Positions 47,473 through 56,628 of a stretch of DNA of 56,868 nucleotides are shown in pieces. The notes under the pieces are model-generated. The model was not told where the DNA came from. It did no database searches and saw nothing but the letters and a program-made list of their open reading frames with translations. Both the position numbers and the translations under genes were made by a program. The stretch is from Chloroflexota bacterium. GTDB lineage: Bacteria > Chloroflexota > Dehalococcoidia > SM23-28-2 > RBG-16-64-32. Every line of letters starts with the position of its first letter. The first letter of the stretch is position 1. The stretch lies in assembly GCA_005882715.1 (NCBI GenBank), contig VBEI01000094.1:1-56868 (forward strand), in the 5' to 3' direction.

Positions 47473-48363
47473 TCAGGCGGCAGGCTCTTGCCCTTCCGGC
47501 GGAGTTTCACGTGTAGTGCCTGCCGAGGGCACCTCCCGCCGCTGCCCGCGGCCTGCCGCAGACCCACCGTTTGCCTGAACGCGCCCGACGAACATGCTGA
47601 TGAGGTCTATGGGGATGGGGAAGACCACAGTGCTATTCTTTTCGGAGGCGATCTCGGTTAGCGTCTGCAGGTAGCGCAACTGAAGAGTGGCCGGCTGCGC
47701 CGCCATCACATCGCCCGCCTCCCTGAGACGCGCTGCCGCTTCGAACTCTCCCTCGGCATGTATGACCTTGGCGCGCCGCTCACGCTCTGCCTGTGCCTGA
47801 CGGCTCATGGCGTTGATCATGTCCGCGGGTAGACTCACGTCCCGCACTTCCACCAGTGTCACCTTGATTCCCCACGGCTCTGTCGTCTCATCGATTATCT
47901 GTTGGAGCCGCTGATTTACCTCCTCTCGCCTGCTCAGGAGTTCATCCATGTCTGACTGCCCCAGGACGCTCCGCAGTGTCGTCTGAGCTACCAGCGATGT
48001 GGCTCGGAAGTAATCCATGATCTTCACCACCGCGTCTTCCGGATTGACAACTCGGAAGTAAACGACTGCGTCGACCTTTACGGTTACGTTGTCCTTGGTT
48101 ATCACGTCCTGGCGCGGGACATCCATCGTGACGACTCGGAGGTCCACTTTCACCATTCGCTCGACGAAGGGCAGGATAAAGAACAGCCCCGGGCCGCGGG
48201 CCCCGACGAGACGACCAAGCCGGAAGATGACGCCGCGTTCGTATTCCTGGACGATCTTGATCGCGATGAAGAAAAGGGGGACAGCAAAGATGTAGCCAAA
48301 GCCAGTGAGAATCCGTGCCAGGAAGTTCGGGCTGGTCTTGTCGGGCGGGCGTTCGCTTGTCAT
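47473..48363 (-). CDS. Slipin (stomatin-like SPFH protein)
   Basis: Membrane-microdomain scaffold. The 296-residue protein has a membrane-associated N-terminus (FLARILTGFGYIFAVPLFFIAIKIVQEYERGVIFRLGRLVGARGPGLFFILPF), the SPFH domain and a coiled coil (MSRQAQAERERRAKVIHAEGEFEAAARLREA). It overlaps the nfeD stop; slipin-NfeD pairs are common, where the NfeD protease may cleave the slipin. Confidence 0.95.
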   Translation of the reverse strand: MTSERPPDKTSPNFLARILTGFGYIFAVPLFFIAIKIVQEYERGVIFRLGRLVGARGPGLFFILPFVERMVKVDLRVVTMDVPRQDVITKDNVTVKVDAVVYFRVVNPEDAVVKIMDYFRATSLVAQTTLRSVLGQSDMDELLSRREEVNQRLQQIIDETTEPWGIKVTLVEVRDVSLPADMINAMSRQAQAERERRAKVIHAEGEFEAAARLREAGDVMAAQPATLQLRYLQTLTEIASEKNSTVVFPIPIDLISMFVGRVQANGGSAAGRGQRREVPSAGTTRETPPEGQEPAA

Positions 48364-49709
48364 GTCTGCTCTCCTTCCGGTTTATGCTTGCGCACTCTGA
48401 GCTTGAGTCCTTTGACGGCAGTGATGATAACGCCTTCTCCGGGTTTCACCGCGCCATCCTCCGCCTCTGCTGACCAGTACTCTCCATTCAAAAACACGAA
48501 GCCGCTGGGCTCCAATGCCGAGCGCGCAACGGCCCTCTTGCCGACCATCGTCTCGATACCCACGCGCGGAGGCATGCGCCGTATACGGATGATATTCGCA
48601 ACTATAACAAGACAGAAACTCGCCAGCGCGGCGGCCAGCCCGAACACGAGCCAGCGCGAGACCTGGAACTCAGGCGGGTTGTCGCTGGTCAGGATCAGGC
48701 CGCCGAACACCAGCGCCACCGCTCCGCCGATCCCTAATATGCCGTGACTGGTGATGAACATCTCAAGGCCGAACAAAAGAAATGCGAACAGAATCAACGC
48801 CACACCCACCCAGTTGAACGGCAGCACGCTCAGAGCGAAGAACCCGAGTAACAGCGAGATCACACCGAACACGCCGGCGAAGATACTCCCTGGGTGCAAT
48901 AGCTCGATGAAAATTCCGAGCGACCCAAGTGACAGCAGCAGGAACGCGATATTCGGCTCGGCGATGATGTTCAGAAAGTCCTCAATGAAATTGGTGTCGT
49001 TGTAGACAACCGGCGCGTTGGCGGTAGCCAGCGTCGCCTCGCCGTTATCCAGCGAGACCTTGCGCCCGTCGATGGCTTTTAGCAGGCCATCCAGGTCGTC
49101 GGCCTCGAGATCGACGATGTGCTGCTGGACGGCCTCATCCGTGTGCGCCGAAATGCCTTCTCGCACGGCGCGTTCTCCCCAGTCACCGTTGCGCCCGCGC
49201 AGCTGAGCGAGGCCGCGGATCTTGGCGACTGCATCGCCTTTGACCTTGTTGCCGAGGTCGCCGCCGATGTCACCGCCGCTGGCATCGATCGGCGTGGCGG
49301 AACCGATGCTGGTGGCAGGCGCCATCGCCGCGATGTGGCTCGCGTAGGCGATGTACGTGCCCGCGGACGCTGCCCGTCCTCCCGAGGGCCAGACGTACAC
49401 CACCACGGGCACCTTTGAGGCAAGTATGCGCTCGATGATCTTGTCCATAGAGCTGGAAAGCCCCCCGGGCGTATCCATTCGGATCACCACCGCGCCGGCG
49501 TTCTTGTCCTCAGCGGCGCCGATCCCGCGATCGATATAGCGCTGCATAACCGGGTTCACTTCGCCGTTCGCGGTGAGCACGTGCGTCGCGCCTCGCGGCG
49601 CATCCCGTCCGCCCGCGCAGGCGAAGATCGAGACAGAGGCAAGGAGAAGCAGCGCGGCGAGCCCAAAACGTGTCCTCCGGCTCGAGCGGAGGAACTCGGT
49701 GGTGTTCAT
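48360..49709 (-). CDS. NfeD-like membrane serine protease (long form)
   Basis: A 449-residue protein has a signal peptide with a possible lipobox (LLLASVSIFACAGG), a ClpP-like domain (VVVYVWPSGGRAASAGTYIAYASHIAAMAPATSIGSATPID, with the Ser in AASAG and a candidate catalytic Lys in GNKVKGDAVAKI), four or five membrane spans (residues 240-365) and a C-terminal OB-fold NfeD domain. This is the NfeD1b form paired with slipin. A minus-strand TATAAT at 49735-49740 is its probable -10. Confidence 0.93.
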   Translation of the reverse strand: MNTTEFLRSSRRTRFGLAALLLLASVSIFACAGGRDAPRGATHVLTANGEVNPVMQRYIDRGIGAAEDKNAGAVVIRMDTPGGLSSSMDKIIERILASKVPVVVYVWPSGGRAASAGTYIAYASHIAAMAPATSIGSATPIDASGGDIGGDLGNKVKGDAVAKIRGLAQLRGRNGDWGERAVREGISAHTDEAVQQHIVDLEADDLDGLLKAIDGRKVSLDNGEATLATANAPVVYNDTNFIEDFLNIIAEPNIAFLLLSLGSLGIFIELLHPGSIFAGVFGVISLLLGFFALSVLPFNWVGVALILFAFLLFGLEMFITSHGILGIGGAVALVFGGLILTSDNPPEFQVSRWLVFGLAAALASFCLVIVANIIRIRRMPPRVGIETMVGKRAVARSALEPSGFVFLNGEYWSAEAEDGAVKPGEGVIITAVKGLKLRVRKHKPEGEQT

Positions 49710-49773
49710 CTTTGTGGCGACTCGCGCAATCCCTATTATACGCCGATTCGTGCCGGTCTAATTCACCCGAAAA

Positions 49774-49803
49774 TTGAACGCCCGTTCGCACCGATGCTAG
49801 AAT
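49774..49803 (+). promoter_or_regulatory. Promoter of the his operon
   Basis: TTGAAC (49774-49779), 18-base spacer and TAGAAT (49798-49803), about 28 bases before hisZ. It is divergent from the nfeD promoter. Confidence 0.65.
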
Positions 49804-49831
49804 TGCCACATCCCACAGGAGCACTCACCGT

Positions 49832-51058
49832 ATGGAAGACTCGATGCGACCCCCCGGCATGCGCGACATGCTGCCCGCGGACATGGAGCGCTTTCGCCTT
49901 ATTGAGAGCGCCTTCCGAAACGCTTGCCTCGGCTGGGGCTATGGCGAAGTCCGTACGCCTACGATCGAGCGGCTCCATTTGTTTACAGCAGCGGGCATGC
50001 TGTCGCCTCAGATGCTCGATCGGGTCTATTCGTTCCTCGACTGGGACGGCTGGAGCGGCGAGCGCGTCGTCCTCCGCCCCGATTCGACGATTCCAGTCGC
50101 CCGCCTCTACGTAGAGAAGCTTAAGGACGTCCGCGTCGCCAAGCTCTTCTATGTCCAGAGCGTCCTCCGCTTCTCGCAGGGTGACGACTCGCGGGAGGAC
50201 TGGCAGTGCGGCGCCGAGCTCATCGGCGATACGTATCCGCTGGGTGACCTCGAGCTTATTCTCATCGCCTGTGAGGTCCTCCAAAGCCTCGGCTTTCCGC
50301 CAGAAATCAAGCTCTCCGATCCGGGTATTCTCCGGGCGGTCCTCTCCAAGGCCGGCTACGAGCAGGTCGATCAGCTGTCGCTCTACGATCGCTTGCTCGA
50401 CGGCGACTCGAACGCGCTCTCCGAGGTGCAACAACGGTTGCCCCAAGGAGCGGTGGCCGGCCTTGACATGCTCTCGATGGAAGGCGAAGGCTCCGCATTT
50501 TTGAAGAATCTCCGCAGCGTTCTCGAACCTGGTATCCCCGAAGTAGGTGCCCCTATCGACGTGCTGGCGACGATCGCTGACGTCCTGACCGGCATCGGGC
50601 ACTCGCCGAGAATCGCGCCTGCACTGGTTCGCAACTTCGAGTACTACACCGGTCCGGTATTTCATCTCTTCGTCGGAGGCACGAAGATCGTGGGCGGCGG
50701 ACGCTATGACGCACTGATCTCGCAGGTAGGGCAGCAATCGATTCCAGCGTCCGGCTTCGCGCTCGAAATGGAACCTCTCGCTTCTCTGCTATCAGGAGCC
50801 GAATCGGCAGCACGACCGCAGGTTTCAATCCGCTCCGCGGGAAAAAACGGCGCCGATATCGGTGCCGTCTTCGCGCTCGCTCGCGCACTTAGAGACGCAG
50901 GCGTAAGTGTTCAGCTCGTAGGTCCAACTAATGGTCCCGGCCGAGAAATAGTTGCGTCAGCGGACGGATTTTCGCTGGCGTCCCAAGATGGGAAGGCCCG
51001 GCGTCTGACCCGCGTGGAAGAGGTGGTCCGGGCGGTGGCAGATGCCGGCCATGATTAA
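49832..51058 (+). CDS. hisZ: ATP phosphoribosyltransferase regulatory subunit HisZ
   Basis: A HisRS-like protein lacking aminoacylation, which partners short HisG and mediates histidine feedback. The 408-residue protein shows the class II fold: PPGMRDMLPADMERFRLIES, VVLRPDSTIPVARLYVEKL (motif 2 region), DWQCGAELIGD and the C-terminal GGTKIVGGGRYDALI. First gene of the operon; it overlaps the hisG start by a few bases. Confidence 0.92.
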   Translation: MEDSMRPPGMRDMLPADMERFRLIESAFRNACLGWGYGEVRTPTIERLHLFTAAGMLSPQMLDRVYSFLDWDGWSGERVVLRPDSTIPVARLYVEKLKDVRVAKLFYVQSVLRFSQGDDSREDWQCGAELIGDTYPLGDLELILIACEVLQSLGFPPEIKLSDPGILRAVLSKAGYEQVDQLSLYDRLLDGDSNALSEVQQRLPQGAVAGLDMLSMEGEGSAFLKNLRSVLEPGIPEVGAPIDVLATIADVLTGIGHSPRIAPALVRNFEYYTGPVFHLFVGGTKIVGGGRYDALISQVGQQSIPASGFALEMEPLASLLSGAESAARPQVSIRSAGKNGADIGAVFALARALRDAGVSVQLVGPTNGPGREIVASADGFSLASQDGKARRLTRVEEVVRAVADAGHD

Positions 51059-52448
51059 GCTCGCGCTGCCGGCAGGTGACCTCCGAAGCGCAGTCGCAGT
51101 ACTGCTCGACTCGGCAGGTCTTGCGATCGAGGGCTACGGGGAAGGGTCTCGTGCCTACCGGCTGCCTGGACGCAGCCGAGATGTCCTCACCGCCCGTGTG
51201 TTCCGAGAAAAAGATATCCCCATCCAGGTCGCTCTCGGAAACTACGATCTCGGGATCTGCAGCATCGCTTGGGTCAAGGAAATGCGCGCGCGCTTCCCGG
51301 GCCAGCCAATCGTGCCGCTCTCAGACCTCGGCGTTGCGCAGGCTGCTGTCTGGGCAGCCGGCGCGCCGGGTCACTGCGATCGCCTCGAATACCTACCCAG
51401 GCTGCGCCTCGTGCGGATCGCAAGCGAATACGCGAACATCGCTGAAGCATTCGCGCGGTCCGCGCGGCTAGCCAGATATCGCGTGCAGCCGGTCTGGGGA
51501 GCGGCAGAGGCCTACCCTCCGGAAGATGCGGATTGCGTCATTGTGACAGCCGCAGGCGAAAGCCAATTGCGCGAATCCGGCGCGCAGCCACTCTTCAAGC
51601 TTTTCGACAGTTCCGCCTGGCTTGTCGCGAATGCCACTGCCCTTAAGACCAAAAACCTCAGCAGCGTCACCGGGCCACTGAAATCCAGTGCTACCAGCAC
51701 AGCCGCCGGAAACGGCCTTCGGTTGCCCGGGCCGCTGCCGCGTAACGCTGCGGAGCGGATGCCAATGAGCCGCGACACGCTCCGCCTCGCTGTCCCCGAC
51801 GGCCACCAGCAGCGCCACGTGGTCGAAGCCCTCCGCGCAGCAGACCTCGCTTTCGACGGCTACGGCGACGGAGGGACCGTCCGCCGTCCTCCTTCCGGCG
51901 TCGACGGGCTCGATGTAAAGGTCATACGGCCACACGATATGCCGGCTCTTGTGGCGACCGGCGAAATGGACCTCGCCATCACAGGGCGTGATTGCCTCCT
52001 CGAGCATCGCTACGCTTTTCCGTCCAGCCCGGCCATCGAGCTGGTCGACCTCGAACGCGGTCAGTACAACCTATCCGCCGTGGTCAGCGAAGACCTATCG
52101 GCGACGACTATTGATGAAGCCCTCGGGCAGTGGCGTGGCGAAAACAAGCGCCTCATCCGTGTCGCCGCCGAATTTCCCGCCACTGCCGACCATTACGCCC
52201 GGAGCCGCCACTTCTGGCGCTACCAAGTGATCCCCATCGCCGGCGCTTCCGAAGGTTTCGTCCCCGAAGACGCCGACCTCCTCATCGAAGGCACCGAGAC
52301 CGGCAAGACGATCGCCGAGAACCGCCTCAAAGTCATCGACCTCCTCTACCGTTCCACTACGTGCGTCATCGCCAACCGCAATGCGGAGCTGAGCGGGAAC
52401 CGTCGGCGCGTCTATGACGAGTTTGTAGCGGCCCTGCGAAAGCTCTGA
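51051..52448 (+). CDS. hisG: Tandem HisG-HisG fusion (ATP phosphoribosyltransferase)
   Basis: First enzyme of histidine synthesis, here as two short-HisG domains in one 465-residue chain. Domain 1 is about residues 1-205 and domain 2 about 240-465, with a polar linker between (SSVTGPLKSSATSTAAG). Domain 2 keeps the PRPP loop (EGTETGKTIAENRL, 413-426) and GEMDLAITGRD. In domain 1 the loop reads VTAAGESQLRESG (165-177) and ITG becomes ICS, so it is probably inactive. Start ATG 51051 preferred, 51042 possible. I cannot tell whether the first half is regulatory. Confidence 0.88.
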   Translation: MIKLALPAGDLRSAVAVLLDSAGLAIEGYGEGSRAYRLPGRSRDVLTARVFREKDIPIQVALGNYDLGICSIAWVKEMRARFPGQPIVPLSDLGVAQAAVWAAGAPGHCDRLEYLPRLRLVRIASEYANIAEAFARSARLARYRVQPVWGAAEAYPPEDADCVIVTAAGESQLRESGAQPLFKLFDSSAWLVANATALKTKNLSSVTGPLKSSATSTAAGNGLRLPGPLPRNAAERMPMSRDTLRLAVPDGHQQRHVVEALRAADLAFDGYGDGGTVRRPPSGVDGLDVKVIRPHDMPALVATGEMDLAITGRDCLLEHRYAFPSSPAIELVDLERGQYNLSAVVSEDLSATTIDEALGQWRGENKRLIRVAAEFPATADHYARSRHFWRYQVIPIAGASEGFVPEDADLLIEGTETGKTIAENRLKVIDLLYRSTTCVIANRNAELSGNRRRVYDEFVAALRKL

Positions 52449-52532
52449 CCCAACTCCTCGTGGGCAAGAACCGATCGGCCAAGAAAGGGTGGGAGGTGGG
52501 GCCTCTGCTACAATTGCCCAGAGGATACGTAT

Positions 52533-53285
52533 ATGCCGCCGCTGGCCCTCCACACGGCCATTGCCAAGGACATCGCCGACCGCCTGAACCTCTCCGCCCT
52601 CAACGATGAGCGCGGCAGTCTTTACTTGGGCTCGACCGCGCCCGATATTCGCGTGATCACCAAATGGGAGCGATCCCGCACGCACTTCTTCGATCTAGAC
52701 TGCTTCGATGAGCAAAGCGGCGTCTCGGCGCTCTTCGTCGAGTATCCGGCCTTGGCGAATCCTGCTGAGCTTAGCCCTCAGACACGGGCCTTCATTGCTG
52801 GGTACCTCACGCACTTGGTAACGGATGAAACCTGGATTACTACTGTCTACCGTCCCCACTTTGGCGAACGCTCCCCGCTCGGCGGAGACATCCGCGCGAA
52901 TATCATGGACCGCGCCCTCCAGTTCTCCCTCGACTCTGAGCGCCGCCGCGATCGTCACCTCATGCTGCACGTGCTCGACGCCGTCAGCCGCACCGACATC
53001 GGCCTCAACATCGATCTGATCGACGCCGAGACCCTCCGGCGCTGGCGCGACGTGATCGCCGATATCGTCCAGAACGAGCCCAACTGGGACCGCTTCCGCC
53101 AGGCCGCCAAGCGTCATCTGAAGATCGATGCCGACGGCGACGGCGTCGACGACCTCATGGCGTCGCTCCCCGAACTCGTTGACCAGACTCTGACCTACCT
53201 CACACCCGAGCGCGTCGAGGCCTTTATGGACGACTCCCGCATCAAGAGTCTCGACGCTGTCCGGGACTACCTCCAGTGCGCATAA
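52533..53285 (+). CDS. Zinc-dependent phospholipase C-like protein
   Basis: A 250-residue, mostly helical protein of the zinc-dependent phospholipase C/S1-P1 nuclease type: LALHTAIAKDIADRL, YLGSTAPDIR, RTHFFDLD, FIAGYLTHLVTDETW give the expected spaced His and Asp metal ligands. No signal peptide is seen, so it is likely cytoplasmic, unlike classical phospholipase C. It lies inside the his operon and overlaps hisD by 10 bases. Substrate unknown. Confidence 0.8.
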   Translation: MPPLALHTAIAKDIADRLNLSALNDERGSLYLGSTAPDIRVITKWERSRTHFFDLDCFDEQSGVSALFVEYPALANPAELSPQTRAFIAGYLTHLVTDETWITTVYRPHFGERSPLGGDIRANIMDRALQFSLDSERRRDRHLMLHVLDAVSRTDIGLNIDLIDAETLRRWRDVIADIVQNEPNWDRFRQAAKRHLKIDADGDGVDDLMASLPELVDQTLTYLTPERVEAFMDDSRIKSLDAVRDYLQCA

Positions 53286-54619
53286 TCAAGGGCGCCCAGA
53301 AGGCGCGGTCGACCATACTCCACCGAGCGCCGCTCGATGATCGTGAGCTCCCGCCCGCGGTTCAAGATCTGATCCGCCGCGTCTTCGGCGCCGAGCTCGG
53401 CCCGGCCCAGGTCGTCGATCGCATCCTGTGCGACGTCCGCGAGAACGGCGACGCCGCTGTCCGGCGCTACAACGAAGAGATCGACGGCGTATCGTCGGAA
53501 GCCGCCAAGCTGCCCCTCGAGGTCTCGCCCGATGAGATCAGACGGGCGAAGTCCGAGGTCGACCAAGCGCTTGTTGCGGCGCTTACGGTTGCGGCTGAGA
53601 GAATCCGCGCCTTTCACGAACAGCAGCTGGCGCACTCGGTGAAGTCTTTTCAGATTGGCGGCGTCGGGCAGGTGGTCCGCCCGCTCGCGCGCGCCGGCTT
53701 CTACGTCCCGGGCACAGGCGCCATCTACCCCTCCACCGTCCTCATGTCAGTGATACCCGCCCGCGTCGCCGGCGTCTCCGAAGTCATCATGGCTACCCCT
53801 GTAGCCCCCAACGGCGTCGTCGCCGCGCTCAAGCTCGTCGCCGCCGAAATCGCCGGCGTCGACCGCATCTTTCGCGCCGGCGGAGTGCAGGGTACCGCCG
53901 CGATGGCGTACGGCACCGAGACCATCCCGCGAGTCGACAAAGTCTGCGGTCCCGGGAACATCTTTGTAACGCTCGCCAAGAAGAAGCTTTTCGGCGAAGT
54001 CGGCATCGACGGAATCTTCGGCCCCTCGGAGACTCTTGTAGTCGCCGACGCCCACGCCGATCCCGCCCTCGTCGCCGCCGACCTCCTCGCCGCCGCCGAG
54101 CACGACGAGCTCGCCACGGCCGTCCTGCTGGCCGACTCCGCCGAGCTCGCTGAAGCTGTCTCCGCAGCCGTCGAGGCCGGTCTATCAACACTCGACCGCG
54201 CCGCCGTCGCCCGCGAGAGCCTCGAGGCGAGAGGCGGAATTATCGTCGTCGATTCCATTGCCGAAGCCCTCTACCTCGCGAATGAATTCGCGCCCGAGCA
54301 CCTCTGCCTCCACGTGTCGATTGCCGCCCACGCGGTGCAACACGTTAGGAACGCCGGTTGCGTCTTCGTTGGAGAGCATTCGGTCGAGTCGATCGGCGAC
54401 TACACCGCCGGGCCCAGCCACGTTATGCCCACGGGCGGCAGCGCTGCCTACGCCTCGCCTCTGGGTGTACAGGACTTTTTGAAGGTGATGAGCGTCGTCC
54501 GCCTGGACCAGCAGACCGTCGACAAGATCGGTCCACCGGCTGCCGCCATCGCGCGGGCCGAGGGGCTGACCGCGCACGCCCTCGCCATCGAAAGCCGCCT
54601 CCGCCGGGAGCACTCGTGA
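53276..54619 (+). CDS. hisD: Histidinol dehydrogenase
   Basis: Zinc enzyme for the last two steps of histidine synthesis. The 447-residue protein has YVPGTGAIYPSTVLMSVIPARVAGV, AGGVQGTAAMAYGTETIPRVDKVCGPGN, GPSETLVVAD, LLAAAEHDE, EFAPEHLCLHV and GPSHVMPTGGSAAYASPLGVQDF with the catalytic histidines. Start is GTG. Confidence 0.97.
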   Translation: MRIIKGAQKARSTILHRAPLDDRELPPAVQDLIRRVFGAELGPAQVVDRILCDVRENGDAAVRRYNEEIDGVSSEAAKLPLEVSPDEIRRAKSEVDQALVAALTVAAERIRAFHEQQLAHSVKSFQIGGVGQVVRPLARAGFYVPGTGAIYPSTVLMSVIPARVAGVSEVIMATPVAPNGVVAALKLVAAEIAGVDRIFRAGGVQGTAAMAYGTETIPRVDKVCGPGNIFVTLAKKKLFGEVGIDGIFGPSETLVVADAHADPALVAADLLAAAEHDELATAVLLADSAELAEAVSAAVEAGLSTLDRAAVARESLEARGGIIVVDSIAEALYLANEFAPEHLCLHVSIAAHAVQHVRNAGCVFVGEHSVESIGDYTAGPSHVMPTGGSAAYASPLGVQDFLKVMSVVRLDQQTVDKIGPPAAAIARAEGLTAHALAIESRLRREHS

Positions 54620-55728
54620 TGGGTCCGAAGCGAAACGCGCTGCACCTCGTCAGAAGGCACTTGGCGGCGATGCCGGGATACAAGCCGATGGACTCGATCG
54701 ACGTCGTCGCCCGCGATCTAGGCGTTGCCGAAGAAGACATCGTCAAGCTTGACGGGAACGAGAACCAGTACGGGCCGTCGCCGAAGGTGGCTGAGGCGCT
54801 CGGCGGATTTGGCTTTTATCACCTCTACCCTGATCCCGAGCAACGTCGCGTGCGGGAGGCGGTCGCGGCGTATGTCGGTGCAGACGCGTCCCAGATCGTA
54901 ATGGGTAACGGCTCAGATGAGCTGCTGAGCATCGCCGCGATGCTGTTCCTCTCGCCGGGCGACACTATGGCGAACGCGCCGCCCACATTCGGCGTGTACA
55001 CATTCCTGGGGCACGTCTACGATGCCAATATCGTGCAGGTGGAGCGGAACGAGGATTTCGGGCTCGACCTGCCGGCGCTCGAGCGGGCGCTGGATGACGG
55101 AGCGAAGATGCTGTACATCGCTTCACCGAACAACCCGTCCGGAAACTGCTTTCCCCGCGATCAACTTGAGCGTCTTCTGGCACACAACGCGATGATCGTC
55201 GTGGACGAGGCCTACGCGGAATTCAGCGGCGAAAGCTTCGTGGACATGGTCACGGAGCACGATAACCTCATCGTGGCGCGCACGTTTAGTAAGTGGGCCG
55301 GACTGGCCGGCCTGCGCGCGGGATATGCGGTGTTTCCGGCCGCGCTCGCGGAGATCGTCTGGAACGTAAAAGTGCCGTTCAACCTCACAGTAGCCGCTGA
55401 GCAGGCGATCCTGGCGTCGCTCGAAGACCGCGAGTGGCTAAACGAGAACATCGCGCTGATCGTGGCCGAACGGGAACGCCTATTCTCGCGCCTGATGGGC
55501 CTGCCGTGGCTGCGTCCGTATCCGTCGCAGGCGAACTTCATTCTCTGTGAGGTGAGGGGCCCCGCCGCAAAGGACGTTTGTGACCGCCTGGCGGAGCAGG
55601 GCATCATGGTCCGTTATTTCGACTCCCCCGGCCTCCGCAACTGCATCCGCATTAGCGTCGGCAAGCCTGACCACTCTGACCGCGTTCTCGACGCGCTCAA
55701 GGGAATGGGAGCCGGCGTTGGGAAGTGA
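54619..55728 (+). CDS. hisC: Histidinol-phosphate aminotransferase
   Basis: PLP enzyme of 369 residues: KLDGNENQYGPSP, the GNGSDELLSIAAMLFL loop, SPNNPSGN, DEAYAEFS and FSKWAGLAGLRAGYAV with the PLP Lys. Start ATG 54619 overlaps the hisD stop by one base; an in-frame reading from 54358 lies inside hisD and is rejected. Confidence 0.96.
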   Translation: MGPKRNALHLVRRHLAAMPGYKPMDSIDVVARDLGVAEEDIVKLDGNENQYGPSPKVAEALGGFGFYHLYPDPEQRRVREAVAAYVGADASQIVMGNGSDELLSIAAMLFLSPGDTMANAPPTFGVYTFLGHVYDANIVQVERNEDFGLDLPALERALDDGAKMLYIASPNNPSGNCFPRDQLERLLAHNAMIVVDEAYAEFSGESFVDMVTEHDNLIVARTFSKWAGLAGLRAGYAVFPAALAEIVWNVKVPFNLTVAAEQAILASLEDREWLNENIALIVAERERLFSRLMGLPWLRPYPSQANFILCEVRGPAAKDVCDRLAEQGIMVRYFDSPGLRNCIRISVGKPDHSDRVLDALKGMGAGVGK

Positions 55729-56314
55729 ACGTCGGGCCGACGTCGAGCGCCGCACGCGCGAGACGAGTGTCTCGCTTGCCCTCGACCTCGACGGCTCGGG
55801 CCGCTACGAGGTGTCGACCGCTATCGGCATGTTCGACCACATGCTCGAGCAGCTTGCTCGCCATGCGCTCTTCGACCTCCGTATCGCCGCGACCGGCGAT
55901 ATCGAGCGCGACCCGCACCACCTCATCGAGGACGTCGGGCTCGTGCTCGGTCAGGCGCTGAACGAGGCGCTCGGCGAGCGGCGCGGCATCTCGCGTTTCG
56001 GCCACGCGTTCGCTCCGATGGACGAAGCGCTGGCGCTTGTCGCGATCGACCTCGGCGGACGCCCCTACGCCGCGATCGACGTCACCTTCGATCGCGAGGA
56101 CATTGGGCAGCTACCGGTTGAGAACATCAAGCACTTCCTGGACGCGTTTGCTCAAGAGGGTCGCCTCAACCTGCACGCCCGCCTCCTCTCCGGCGAGAAC
56201 GATCACCACCGCGTCGAGGCGCTCTTCAAGGCCCTCGCCCGCGCCCTCCGCGCCGCCGTCACGATCGACGAGCGGAACGCGGACCAGGTGCCGAGCACCA
56301 AAGAAGTGCTGTAG
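55718..56314 (+). CDS. hisB: Imidazoleglycerol-phosphate dehydratase
   Basis: The 198-residue monofunctional HisB has RRTRETSVSLALDLDGSG, GMFDHMLEQLARHALFDL, DPHHLIEDVGLVLGQAL, FKALARAL and ENDHHRVEA, giving the manganese-binding histidines. TTG 55718 is preferred: GGGAG lies about 6 bases upstream, and it overlaps hisC by 11 bases. The phosphatase half found in enteric HisB is absent. Confidence 0.95.
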   Translation: MGSERRADVERRTRETSVSLALDLDGSGRYEVSTAIGMFDHMLEQLARHALFDLRIAATGDIERDPHHLIEDVGLVLGQALNEALGERRGISRFGHAFAPMDEALALVAIDLGGRPYAAIDVTFDREDIGQLPVENIKHFLDAFAQEGRLNLHARLLSGENDHHRVEALFKALARALRAAVTIDERNADQVPSTKEVL

Positions 56315-56333
56315 GCTGGTGCGGGTCGTTGTT

Positions 56334-56362
56334 GGTTGAAAACCCTCTGCAGGTTGAAACCC
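56334..56362. repeat. Short direct repeats between hisB and purS
   Basis: GGTTGAAAACCC (56334-56345) and GGTTGAAACCC (56352-56362) repeat 18 bp apart and resemble GGCTTGAAACCCG at 27592. The gap between the convergent genes has no ORF. Confidence 0.45.
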
Positions 56363-56370
56363 GCAGCTAA

Positions 56371-56625
56371 TTAATCCGCCGCCGCTATCTCGAAACGGTA
56401 CTCCTCGATTATCGGGTTAGCGAGCAGTTTGTCGCACATCTCGTTGACCTGCTTCTCCGCCGCCTTCTTGTTTTTGGCGTCGAGGCGGAGCTCCATGTAC
56501 TTCCCCGCACGGACTGAGTCCACTTCAGCAAAGCCCAGCGAGTGCAGCGCTCCCTTGATGGTGACTCCCTGCGGATCGTTTACCGTGGGCTTCAGCGTCA
56601 CGTAGACGCGAGCGAGGAAGCCCAA
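56371..56625 (-). CDS. purS: Phosphoribosylformylglycinamidine synthase subunit PurS
   Basis: Small subunit that links PurL and PurQ. The 84-residue protein shows VTLKPTVNDPQGVTIKGALHSLGF and RAGKYMELRL, both family hallmarks. purL and purQ are not in the window. It starts 3 bases after the upstream DinB-like gene. Confidence 0.94.
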   Translation of the reverse strand: MGFLARVYVTLKPTVNDPQGVTIKGALHSLGFAEVDSVRAGKYMELRLDAKNKKAAEKQVNEMCDKLLANPIIEEYRFEIAAAD

Positions 56626-56628
56626 CGG

